This document shows, in pieces, positions 1 to 6,470 of a DNA stretch of 8,461 bases. Every line of letters begins with the position of its first letter. Positions within the stretch are counted from its first letter, which is position 1. This DNA is from DATLBY01 sp035526665 (GTDB lineage: Bacteria > Acidobacteriota > Terriglobia > Bryobacterales > Bryobacteraceae). The stretch lies in assembly GCA_035526665.1 (NCBI GenBank), contig DATLBY010000308.1, positions 1 to 8,461 on the forward strand, in the 5' to 3' direction. A program made the position numbers and the translations under genes. The notes beneath the pieces are model-generated. The model was not told the DNA's origin, did not search any database, and saw only the letters and a list, made by a program, of their open reading frames with translations.

Positions 1-884
1 GCATCGGCCGCGAAACGATTCATCGCATCCATGGCCTGCGCGGTCCAGCGCGCCGAAGCGGGCGTCTGAGGGCCGGCCCCGGCGGCGAATACATAGGCAA
101 CTACTCCATCGAGGAAGCTAAGTTCCGGCATTTTTTTACGCAGCGGCAGGTCGCTCAGGTGAGCGCCGGCCTTTACCCACCCGGCAGGACCGGAGACCAT
201 CGGCTGCACGTACATCCATTCTCCCTGGACGCGCGCAATCGAATAAGAGAAGGGCGTCGCCGGGTCCAACGGGATTTCACGGGCAGGGGCCGAATCATCC
301 GGCTCGGAACGAATCTTGTTGAGCCCGCGGAACTGTGCGTCAATCTGGCGCAGCTCGGCGGCGGTGATGCGCGTGGCCGGGAAAGCGACGGTTTTGACGG
401 GCATGGCGCCGGTGAATGACGCGTCGCCCACCTTCATAGCCAGCTGTTCGCCCTCCGGATAGTTGCGGACCAGGCGAAGAAAACTGCGGACATACAGGGC
501 ATCGCCTTCTTCGTAGAAATTTCCCCACAACATCACCGCAGTCTTCTGAGGACCGAGCGGCCGCGGCGAGCCGGAACGCTTTTTCAACAATTGATCCGCC
601 ACGATGCCGGGCTCGCAGGGTTCCGTTCCACGCCTCACCAACTGAACCGAACCGATACTCGGGTACTTCAGTAGAGAGAAGAGAATGTTGCGCTGCAGCA
701 GGAGCGAGAGGCGCTGGGCGCTTGCACTCCGCTCCAGGACAGCGTTGGCTCCCAGGTAATCGTAGGGCAGAACGACAACGTTGACCTCGGCGTTGGGAAA
801 TACGACGGGTCCCGAGCAATTCACCCCCTGCTCGCCGGCGGCCATCGGGTAGGCGAGGAGCAAGAGGCTGAGAAGAGGCTTCAC
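1..884 (-). CDS. Secreted protein with CsgG/FlgO-like N-terminal region and SH3-like domain, partial (runs off left edge)
   Basis: The reading frame opens at a GTG and stays open for 294 codons to the window edge, so the C-terminus is missing. The first 16 or so residues form a signal peptide (MKPLLSLLLLAYPMAAG), implying a periplasmic or surface location. Residues about 30-165 alternate short beta strands (VNVVVLPYDYLG, AVMLWGNFY) with a helix (AQRLSLLLQRNILFSLL). This resembles the layout of CsgG/FlgO/TolB-N type domains, but that is a visual inference. Residues about 207-245 (EWMYVQPMVSGPAGWVKAG) look like a bacterial SH3 fold, and the segment from 255 onward looks like the start of a helical repeat region. 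The start is supported by GGAGGA four bases upstream and by a 4-bp overlap with the preceding stop, which suggests translational coupling. The frame contains no stop, whereas the competing frames here give Arg-rich, unprotein-like translations. The function is unknown. Confidence 0.8.
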   Translation of the reverse strand, partial: MKPLLSLLLLAYPMAAGEQGVNCSGPVVFPNAEVNVVVLPYDYLGANAVLERSASAQRLSLLLQRNILFSLLKYPSIGSVQLVRRGTEPCEPGIVADQLLKKRSGSPRPLGPQKTAVMLWGNFYEEGDALYVRSFLRLVRNYPEGEQLAMKVGDASFTGAMPVKTVAFPATRITAAELRQIDAQFRGLNKIRSEPDDSAPAREIPLDPATPFSYSIARVQGEWMYVQPMVSGPAGWVKAGAHLSDLPLRKKMPELSFLDGVVAYVFAAGAGPQTPASARWTAQAMDAMNRFAAD

Positions 885-1657
885 GGCTTCCTCCGGGCAG
901 GGCAAATCTGCGAGGGTTGCGCTGCATTCACCAGGGTCAAGCGTCCCTGATAGGCGGGATCGGCATTGGCGGCGCGCACAGTCTCTAGAGCAAGGCGGCG
1001 CGCATAGCTGATGAGGGAAGGCTTGGCGGCCGTAGTCCCCTCGGCCTGGAAGCGGGCGACCAGGGCAGCGCCGTCGCACAGACAGTCGTAGGCTTCGTTG
1101 TACTTCTTTTGTTTGTGAGCCTTGATGCCGGCGGCGAGCGAAACGAAGGCACGCAGCTCGAGGGCATCACCGAGCAGCTCGGCTGCATCATCCAGCTTGG
1201 ACCGGATCAGATAGCGTACGGCGTAGACGCCGGGAATGTCGGAGGAGCCGCGCTCATAGAAACGGACGGGGATAAGAGCGAAGCCGATGAGAGCTTCAAA
1301 GGGGCGGCCGGCGCCTGGGATGATGCTGCCCCACACTTCGAGAAGAACGTCCCGGGAGTTGAGAGCATCGACGAGGCGCAGGTTGAAATCGTTCTCATCG
1401 CCTGGCTGGCGGCCTTCGCAGCGGACCACGGTGAGAGGCAGGCGCGTCTCCGCTTTCATCTGCTCCATGCCGTTCTTGAGGCGGAAACGGAGGCGGTTCA
1501 TGAAGTCCTTTGCGTCGGGCATACGAAGCGTCTTCGGGCCGGAGTAGGCTACATCGTCCAGGTAGACTTTATAGCCGGCATCGGAGGTGCGGCAGTCGAC
1601 CAGTTGCCCGTGCAAAATGGCCGCGGGGGCCAGGCACGCCAGCAAAATTATCTTCAT
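881..1657 (-). CDS. Secreted protein of unknown function with CsgG/FlgO-like core and TPR-like C-terminus
   Basis: The product is 258 residues. Residues 1-17 form a short hydrophobic signal peptide (MKIILLACLAPAAILHG), so it is probably periplasmic. Residues about 28-150 show a strand-helix-strand pattern: a YKVYLDDV strand, a long helix around DFMNRLRFRLKNGMEQM, a strand LPLTVVRCEG, and then RDVLLEVWGSI. The same order, including the 'hydrophobic-x-WG' strand, appears in the next gene downstream, so the two are probably divergent paralogues. Residues about 163-203 are helical with a TPR-like ring (AHKQKKYNEAYDCLCDGAAL). An in-frame TAG lies nine bases before the ATG, so the start cannot be further upstream. 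No strong Shine-Dalgarno is visible, and translation may depend on the upstream gene, whose stop is 25 bases away. The stop overlaps the next start by 4 bp. The function is not recognised. Confidence 0.85.
   Translation of the reverse strand: MKIILLACLAPAAILHGQLVDCRTSDAGYKVYLDDVAYSGPKTLRMPDAKDFMNRLRFRLKNGMEQMKAETRLPLTVVRCEGRQPGDENDFNLRLVDALNSRDVLLEVWGSIIPGAGRPFEALIGFALIPVRFYERGSSDIPGVYAVRYLIRSKLDDAAELLGDALELRAFVSLAAGIKAHKQKKYNEAYDCLCDGAALVARFQAEGTTAAKPSLISYARRLALETVRAANADPAYQGRLTLVNAAQPSQICPARRKP
889..894 (-). promoter_or_regulatory. Shine-Dalgarno GGAGGA that fixes the GTG start at 884
   Basis: GGAGGA lies four bases upstream of the GTG, inside the last codons of the upstream gene. With the GTGA stop/start overlap it decides this otherwise ambiguous start and indicates coupled translation of the two genes. 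Confidence 0.65.
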
Positions 1658-1682
1658 GACGCACTATGATATCCCTAACGCG

Positions 1683-2321
1683 TCAAGGACGGCGCAAGGC
1701 ATGGAGGGTGTTTTCAAGCTCCTGCTTCACTCTGCCGAGGTCTTCCGGAGACGGCGCGGGGTCGTCGCGGTAGAGCGACTTGGGGTCCGCCGACTGGTAG
1801 CGCTGCAGCACGGGCAGCACGTCGCGGCAGTCTCCATCGCGGAGAAGGCGAATGACAGCGGCGTGCGTATACCAGTGAAAGATGCGGGAAGGCTTTTCTA
1901 CCACGCGGCGCAGCTCCCGGCAGGCGTTTGTTGGATCGCTGAAGCCGATCGCCTGCAGGCCGCGTTCACCGGCCGTCATTCGTCCCTCCTGTCCACTTTC
2001 GATTTCGTTGAGCAACGGAGCAATAGCGTAGCGGCCGAAGTTGGCGAGCACCAGAGCGGTGGACTCCTTGTCCGGGATCAGCGTTTTGGGATCGGCCATG
2101 CGGCTGAGGAGCTCCTGCATTTCCTTGGCGTTTGAGAATTGCAGCTGCCTCTCCTGCAGCGCGTTGTTGACGGAGCCGGTAAGAAAATACGCTACAACCG
2201 CGATGACGAGTCCCGAAAGAAGGCTGGAGAGGCTGGCGAATTTGTCCCAGGCGTCCTTCGGTTTCTTTTCCAGTTTGGAAACCCGCTGGGCGAGCAGTTC
2301 GAGAGGATCCGGTTCCGGCAT
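1683..2321 (-). CDS. Single-pass inner-membrane protein with HEAT-like helical domain, unknown function
   Basis: The product is 212 residues and is the first gene of the leftward operon. Residues 7-28 are a charged, possibly coiled-coil helix (LELLAQRVSKLEKKPKDAWDK). Residues about 31-49 (LSSLLSGLVIAVVAYFLTG) form one clear membrane-spanning segment without a signal-peptidase-like site, so it should anchor the protein. Residues about 55-75 continue as an amphipathic helix (ALQERQLQFSNAKEMQELL). From about 85 to 175 there are repeated helix pairs (STALVLANFGRYAIAPLLNEI, HAAVIRLLRDGDCRDVLPVL) that resemble HEAT/ARM-type repeats. The lysine-rich stretch before the membrane segment suggests that the long C-terminal part faces the periplasm only if the positive-inside rule holds. 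No in-frame ATG, GTG or TTG was found just upstream of this start. There is no Shine-Dalgarno, and a TATAAT sits only 22 bases upstream of the ATG, so the leader may be very short. The function is unknown. Confidence 0.83.
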   Translation of the reverse strand: MPEPDPLELLAQRVSKLEKKPKDAWDKFASLSSLLSGLVIAVVAYFLTGSVNNALQERQLQFSNAKEMQELLSRMADPKTLIPDKESTALVLANFGRYAIAPLLNEIESGQEGRMTAGERGLQAIGFSDPTNACRELRRVVEKPSRIFHWYTHAAVIRLLRDGDCRDVLPVLQRYQSADPKSLYRDDPAPSPEDLGRVKQELENTLHALRRP

Positions 2322-2342
2322 ATGGTTCGGGTGCGCGTTGCC

Positions 2343-2348
2343 ATTATA
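2343..2348 (-). promoter_or_regulatory. Candidate -10 element (TATAAT) for the leftward three-gene operon
   Basis: A perfect TATAAT on the minus strand ends 22 bases before the ATG at 2321. No recognisable -35 is found at 16-18 bases spacing (CGCAAG or GCGCAA). A start of transcription 6-8 bases downstream would leave a leader of about 15 bases. The match could be chance, or the promoter could need an activator. Confidence 0.35.
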
Positions 2349-2366
2349 GATGCGCGGGCAGGAGGC

Positions 2367-2395
2367 TTGCGCCGGAATGCAGCGGAGCGTATACT
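2367..2395 (+). promoter_or_regulatory. Candidate sigma-70 promoter for the small secreted protein gene
   Basis: TTGCGC (2367-2372) is followed after 17 bases by TATACT (2390-2395). The -10 matches consensus at five of six positions and the -35 at three of six. Predicted transcription would start near 2402 and give a leader of about 60 bases holding a 5+5 palindrome (2408-2419) and a hairpin (2422-2442). The receptor promoter at 3235-3264 uses the same TATACT. Confidence 0.45.
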
Positions 2396-2407
2396 TTCCG
2401 CTACCTT

Positions 2408-2419
2408 CGAATCTATTCG
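2408..2419. repeat. Palindrome CGAAT-CT-ATTCG, copy 1 (possible operator)
   Basis: Perfect 5-bp arms flank a 2-bp centre, located a few bases downstream of the predicted transcription start of the 157-aa gene, a classic repressor position. An identical 12-mer lies at 8081-8092 in the other non-coding region. A regulator site is inferred, not shown. Confidence 0.3.
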
Positions 2420-2421
2420 GA

Positions 2422-2442
2422 GATCTGCTCCCAAGCAGAATC
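2422..2442 (+). promoter_or_regulatory. Leader stem-loop ahead of the 157-aa gene
   Basis: TCTGCT (2424-2429) pairs with AGCAGA (2434-2439) around a CCCA loop. The stem extends by GA/TC with one bulged A. It ends about ten bases before the Shine-Dalgarno, so it could stabilise the 5' end or tune translation of a highly expressed secreted protein. There is no U tract, so it is not a terminator. Confidence 0.4.
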
Positions 2443-2463
2443 TAGTTCACATAGGAGAACCGT

Positions 2464-2937
2464 ATGCATTTCCGCACAGTCTGTTTGACGATCGCGCTGG
2501 TAGCTACATCGATGGCTGTTTCAGCAGCCGACAATTCCCTGGGCACCTGGAAGCGAAACATCGCGAAATCGAAATCGAACACGCCCGTGGCAAACCCGTA
2601 CAAGAGCCAAACCACGGTACGCGAGGCGTCGGACGGTGGAGTAAAAGTAACCAGCACAGGCGAGAGGATGGATGGCACGGCCACGAACGCCACCTATACC
2701 TTGAAGTACGACGGTGTAGCAGTTCCCGTTACCGGCGGCGCCTCATTTGATTCGATGTCGGTGAAGCAGATCGACGCGAACACGTTTACCAATGCGACGA
2801 AGAAGACCGGCGGCAAATATCAAACAACGGGGAGAACTGTAGTCTCTAAAGACGGTAAGACAATGACGGTCACGCAAAAAGGGACCGACGCCGACGGCAA
2901 GCCGATCAGCTTTACGATTGTCTACGATAAGCAGTAG
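2464..2937 (+). CDS. Small secreted beta-rich protein, acidobacterial GTWK family, unknown function
   Basis: The product is 157 residues with a standard signal peptide (residues 1 to about 22, ending AVSAA), so it is periplasmic or secreted. The mature protein opens with NSLGTWKRNIAKSKS, the lipocalin-like 'GTW' start of a beta barrel. It then consists almost entirely of short beta strands separated by DG/DA turns (KYDGVAVPVTGG, SMSVKQIDANTF, RTVVSKDGKTMTVTQKG), ending TIVYDKQ. I recall proteins of this layout and length as numerous and often paralogous in Acidobacteriota, without a known role. A ligand-binding barrel is a guess from the GTW start. The start is fixed by AGGAGA five bases upstream of the ATG. 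The gene is divergent from the leftward operon and is probably transcribed alone. It is unusually rich in Lys, Thr and Asp compared with its neighbours. Confidence 0.9.
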   Translation: MHFRTVCLTIALVATSMAVSAADNSLGTWKRNIAKSKSNTPVANPYKSQTTVREASDGGVKVTSTGERMDGTATNATYTLKYDGVAVPVTGGASFDSMSVKQIDANTFTNATKKTGGKYQTTGRTVVSKDGKTMTVTQKGTDADGKPISFTIVYDKQ

Positions 2938-2948
2938 GATGAGATAAC

Positions 2949-2977
2949 TTTCACGCAGTGGAGTTGCAGCGTGGAAA
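2949..2977 (+). terminator. 3' hairpin after the 157-aa gene, possible terminator without U tract
   Basis: TTTCACGC pairs with GCGTGGAAA through eight base pairs with one bulged G and a 12-base loop, starting 12 bases after the stop codon. It is followed by CCTTGG rather than a T run, so it may be a transcript-stabilising 3' stem or a Rho-dependent end rather than an intrinsic terminator. Confidence 0.3.
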
Positions 2978-3168
2978 CCTTGGCGCCGTTAGTGTCCCGC
3001 TGCTGCAGGGCCTGAGTGAAGACTGACACCGCAATCTGCTCCCATTTTGCGGAACTCAGCCGGGGCATCAACAACACGGTCAACCCAGTGTGGTGACTCG
3101 TAATTTGGTTTCCTTACTGGCGAGGGGCCTACAGGCACCGGCGGGCTGGCACGGCGCAACTTGCCAAT

Positions 3169-3195
3169 CTGCTCCACAAGTAGGAGCAGTTCTTT
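3169..3195 (+). terminator. Hairpin CTGCTCC/GGAGCAG followed by TTCTTT, candidate terminator
   Basis: A perfect 7-bp stem (3169-3175 with 3183-3189) encloses a 7-base loop and is followed by TTCTTT. It sits upstream of the receptor promoter and would insulate it from read-through. The T tract is short, so the termination strength is uncertain. Confidence 0.35.
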
Positions 3196-3234
3196 AAGTA
3201 TAAGCAGTTATTTGCATGAGCCTCATTGGAGTAA

Positions 3235-3264
3235 TTGACATTTATTGGCGCCACGACCTATACT
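3235..3264 (+). promoter_or_regulatory. Near-consensus sigma-70 promoter of the TonB-dependent receptor gene
   Basis: A perfect TTGACA (3235-3240) is spaced 18 bases from TATACT (3259-3264). Transcription would start near 3271 and give a leader of about 30 bases ending in AAGGGGGAG, a purine-rich Shine-Dalgarno at 3289-3297 just before the ATG at 3300. An A+T-rich stretch (3190-3234) lies directly upstream and could act as an UP element. A palindrome ATGAG-C-CTCAT (3216-3226) is in a position suited to an activator. Confidence 0.75.
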
Positions 3265-3299
3265 CCCGTGGTATGTTTCTGTCGGCTTAAGGGGGAGAT

Positions 3300-6200
3300 A
3301 TGCAGCGTTTACTGTATGCCGCAATAGTTTTTTGTGCCGCGCAGTCCGCCCTGGCACAACTCAGCGTTTCCACCATCCGCGGAACGGCCACCGATCCCTC
3401 GGGCGCGGCAGTAGCGAAAGCCGCCGTGACAATTTTGAATCTGGAAACCAATCTCCGGCGCGAAGTGCTGACCAGTGAAAATGGCGACTTCGAGGTGCCG
3501 GACCTGCAACGAGGCACGTACCGGCTTTCCGTCACCGCAGGCGGCTTCAGGAACTTCGTCGCAGACAATATCATTCTGGAAAGCAACCAAATCCGGCGCA
3601 TCAACGTGCCGCTGGAACTGGGATCCGTTGGTTCGGAGGTGACCGTGCAGGCGGCAGCCGCAGTTATTTCCACGGATAGCAGCAAGATTCAGGCCGGCTT
3701 CGCCACCAAAACATTTCAGGATGCTCCCTTGATCGGCGACGGCCGGAATCCCGGGCTGCTGCTCAGCACCCTGCCGCACGTCCAGACGGCCGGAAGTATC
3801 TACGGCGTCCAAATGGCCGGCCAGTCAGGGTCGCAGATTCAGGAAGGCATCGATGGCCATACCAGTGACGGCGTTATCAACCAGGTCAGCAACATTCACG
3901 ACATGCAGGAGTTGGTTGCGGTGCCGGTAAACAACAGCGCCGAGTTCTCCCGCGTAGGCTACTTCAACATGATTACGAAGTCGGGCACCAACAGCTTCCA
4001 CGGCGAGGCCCTGTACTGGATGCGCAATTCGGCGCTGGATGCGCGCGACTTCTTCGCCGCGCAAAAGCCGCAGGCGAAATCGCACACCATGCACGGCGAG
4101 ATCAGCGGCCCGGTGTTTAAGAACAAAACATTTTTCTACGCCTCCTACAGCGGCCAACGCTGGCCGGGAGGCACTTACTTTCTTCAGGACGTGCCCACCA
4201 CGGCCATGCGGCAGGGCGATTTCTCGCAGTTGCTGGGACTGAGCAGGCCCGTAGTGATCAAGGATCCGCTCTCCGGCAACCCATTCCCCGGCAATATGAT
4301 TCCCGCGAACAGGTTGAATGCTACGGCTCTCAAGGTACAGAGTGGTTACGTCCCAACGCCGAACCTCGGCGCTGGAGACGCGCTCTCGCGCAACTTCGGC
4401 TTCTTGTGGCCATGGCCGGGAGATCTGCGCACGGGCGATTACTGGACCGGCCGGGTGGACCATCAGCTCACGTCCAAGAACCGGATCTACGGACGCGTTC
4501 TGACCAATTGGATCGATTACGCGCTAGCTGCCAGTCTCCCCACGCTGGGCTGGACGCGCAACCGCCGGAACCGGCACATTACCCTCGAAGATACGCATAT
4601 CTTCTCCGCCACACTTGTGAACACGTTCCGCTTCGGGTTCTATGGCGCGGTGGCGGAAGACGGCGGGACGGTGGATGGGTTTACTCCGCAGCGCGGAGAC
4701 AAGGTAGTAAAAGACCTGGGACTCCAGGGCGTCAACCCTAGAAACCTCAGCGCGATGGGCTTCCCGCGTATGGATATTACGGGGTATCCGACCCTGCGCA
4801 ACCAACCCGGAGGATTGATCCTGGACGATCGCGATTGGGGCTATGCCGATTCCGTGACCTGGTCGAAGGGCCGTCACGTTCTGAAATTCGGCGGCGAGGT
4901 GAAGCCTTTCTCGCGTTTTGATGGAACCGTTCCGGAGGGTACGTACGGCTCTTTCGCGTTTAATGGCTCGCTGACCGGCTATGCCTATTCCGACTTTCTC
5001 CTCGGACTGCCGTACTCCAGCCAGCGGCTGGACCCTCTGACAAACCGCACGCGGCTGGATAGCGAAATCGGATTCTACGCGGTGGATACCTTCAAGGTAA
5101 ACAACCGGCTGACGCTGGACCTGGGTTTGCGCTGGGAGCGCTTCGGAGCCGCGACCTATGATGACGGACTCATTTATAATTGGGATCCGGTGACGGGCGC
5201 AGTGATTGTGCCTGCAGACGCCGCCAAGTCTGTCAGTCCTCTCTATCCGACCAACACCATCAAACTCACGACCGGCGAGGTGAAGCAGCGTCCCTCCATG
5301 CGCAATTGGGCGCCGCGGATCGGGGCCGCCTGGAGACCCGCCGGAGATAACTTCGTGGTTCGCGGCAGCTACGGAGTGTTCACCGAAACACTGGGACTCT
5401 TCGCCCGCGCACTCAGCGGAGGCCCTTATCAGATCAGCGAGACCTTCTTCAACTCCCTCGATGGCCGCTCTCCGCTGTTCTCTCTGCCAAATCCCTTCCC
5501 GCCGGGGACCGGCAGCATTCCCACACAGAGTATCAGCGGGTATCCGCTGCAGACGCGCAACGGACGCATTCACCAATTCAACGTGACGATCGAGCGCCAG
5601 ATTCACGACATCGGTCTCCGGGTCTCCTACCTGGGATCGAGATCGCGAGACTTGAATTACACAATCGGCACCAACAAGCCGCAGCCCAGTCTGATCCCGT
5701 TCACCGCGGCCGCGCGCCCCTATGCACAATTCGTCTCCACATCGTTTGCACGGTCGGATGGCGCGGCAAATTACAACGCGCTGACGTTTGAGGCGCAGCG
5801 GAAGGTGGGGCAGTTGACCTTCGATGCCCACTGGACCTGGGCTTCGAATTACAACAATTTTCAGAACCTGGAGAACCCGTACGCTCCGCGAGTCTGGAGC
5901 CGCGATGCTTTCACATCCCGCCACCGGGTGGTGTTGAATGCGGTTTGGGAGGTGCCGGTCGGACGGGGCCGCAAATATCTGGGGCAAATGCCGGCTGTCG
6001 CCGACCGCGTTCTGGGAGGATGGCAACTGTATTGGATTACTTTCCTGGAGAGCGGGTCATTCTTCTCCCCAGCATTCTCGGGTTCAGACCCATCGAATAC
6101 AAACACGTCGGGCGGTTTGCCGGATCGCATTGCAAACGGCAATCTGCCGCCGGAACGCCGCACCATCGACCGCTGGTTCGATGCGGCTGCATTCACGGTC

Positions 6201-6470
6201 CCTCCAGCGGGACGCTTTGGCAACAGCGGGGTGAACGTGCTGGAAGGTCCCGGGCGTCATGAGCACGATGTCACGATTTTGAAGAAAATCCCCATCTACG
6301 AGCGTTTGTCCTTCTCGTATGGGGCCGCCATTACGAACCTGTTCAATCACCCGAACTTCAACAATCCGAGCGCGAATATCAGCGCGCCCGGATCTGTAGG
6401 GAGGATTAGCAGCACGAAGTCCTATGCGCCGGCGCGGCAGATTATGATGCGAGTCCGGCTGGACTTCTGA
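3300..6470 (+). CDS. Oar-like TonB-dependent outer-membrane receptor with carboxypeptidase regulatory-like domain
   Basis: The product is 1056 residues, the usual size of the acidobacterial Oar-like receptors. Residues 1-19 form a signal peptide (cleavage after QSALA). Residues about 22-105 are a carboxypeptidase-regulatory-like beta sandwich, recognisable from IRGTATDPSGAAVAKAAVTI, the GDFEVPDLQRGTYRLSV stretch and LELGSV. Residues about 125-235 correspond to the plug (DAPLIGDGRNPGLLLSTLPH, then FNMITKSGTNSFHGE). The rest is a long beta barrel with family landmarks such as SGPVFKNKTFFYASYSGQR, AMRQGDFSQL and LGLRWERFG. It ends in MRVRLDF with the terminal Phe expected of an outer-membrane barrel. 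Such receptors import large or scarce ligands using TonB-ExbBD energy; the substrate here cannot be told. No SusD-like partner or TonB gene is adjacent. The gene has its own strong promoter and converges on the hydrolase gene with no intergenic base. Confidence 0.95.
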   Translation: MQRLLYAAIVFCAAQSALAQLSVSTIRGTATDPSGAAVAKAAVTILNLETNLRREVLTSENGDFEVPDLQRGTYRLSVTAGGFRNFVADNIILESNQIRRINVPLELGSVGSEVTVQAAAAVISTDSSKIQAGFATKTFQDAPLIGDGRNPGLLLSTLPHVQTAGSIYGVQMAGQSGSQIQEGIDGHTSDGVINQVSNIHDMQELVAVPVNNSAEFSRVGYFNMITKSGTNSFHGEALYWMRNSALDARDFFAAQKPQAKSHTMHGEISGPVFKNKTFFYASYSGQRWPGGTYFLQDVPTTAMRQGDFSQLLGLSRPVVIKDPLSGNPFPGNMIPANRLNATALKVQSGYVPTPNLGAGDALSRNFGFLWPWPGDLRTGDYWTGRVDHQLTSKNRIYGRVLTNWIDYALAASLPTLGWTRNRRNRHITLEDTHIFSATLVNTFRFGFYGAVAEDGGTVDGFTPQRGDKVVKDLGLQGVNPRNLSAMGFPRMDITGYPTLRNQPGGLILDDRDWGYADSVTWSKGRHVLKFGGEVKPFSRFDGTVPEGTYGSFAFNGSLTGYAYSDFLLGLPYSSQRLDPLTNRTRLDSEIGFYAVDTFKVNNRLTLDLGLRWERFGAATYDDGLIYNWDPVTGAVIVPADAAKSVSPLYPTNTIKLTTGEVKQRPSMRNWAPRIGAAWRPAGDNFVVRGSYGVFTETLGLFARALSGGPYQISETFFNSLDGRSPLFSLPNPFPPGTGSIPTQSISGYPLQTRNGRIHQFNVTIERQIHDIGLRVSYLGSRSRDLNYTIGTNKPQPSLIPFTAAARPYAQFVSTSFARSDGAANYNALTFEAQRKVGQLTFDAHWTWASNYNNFQNLENPYAPRVWSRDAFTSRHRVVLNAVWEVPVGRGRKYLGQMPAVADRVLGGWQLYWITFLESGSFFSPAFSGSDPSNTNTSGGLPDRIANGNLPPERRTIDRWFDAAAFTVPPAGRFGNSGVNVLEGPGRHEHDVTILKKIPIYERLSFSYGAAITNLFNHPNFNNPSANISAPGSVGRISSTKSYAPARQIMMRVRLDF

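Larger units (their letters stand above)
2938..3299. other. Gene-free stretch between the secreted protein and the TonB-dependent receptor
   Basis: These 362 bases hold no convincing gene. In order they contain a bulged hairpin just after the upstream stop (2949-2977), a short minus-strand open frame (3068-2922) lacking a ribosome site, and two copies of CAATCTGCTCC (3032-3042 and 3165-3175). These are followed by a 7-bp hairpin with a weak T tract (3169-3195), an A+T-rich run (3190-3234), a small palindrome (3216-3226) and the receptor promoter. It reads as a transcription-unit boundary plus a regulated promoter. Confidence 0.6.

Noticed and set aside
340..927. 195-codon minus-strand frame at the left end
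   Set aside because: Its translation is Arg/Pro/Ser-rich (RRRAGGELLGTRRISQRRGQR); a neighbouring frame gives a signal peptide and a normal protein with a good ribosome site.
1109..2135. Plus-strand frames of 186 and 182 codons across the leftward operon
   Set aside because: They are antisense to minus-strand genes with signal peptide or membrane segments, and they have no convincing start signals.
2989..3177. 62-codon minus-strand frame in the gene-free stretch
   Set aside because: No ribosome site, Pro/Arg-rich translation without any motif, and it overlaps the hairpins and repeats of this region.
4524..6026. 500-codon open frame antisense to the receptor gene
   Set aside because: It mirrors the barrel-coding region of a clear receptor, has no recognisable domain or ribosome site, and long antisense frames are common in GC-rich genes.
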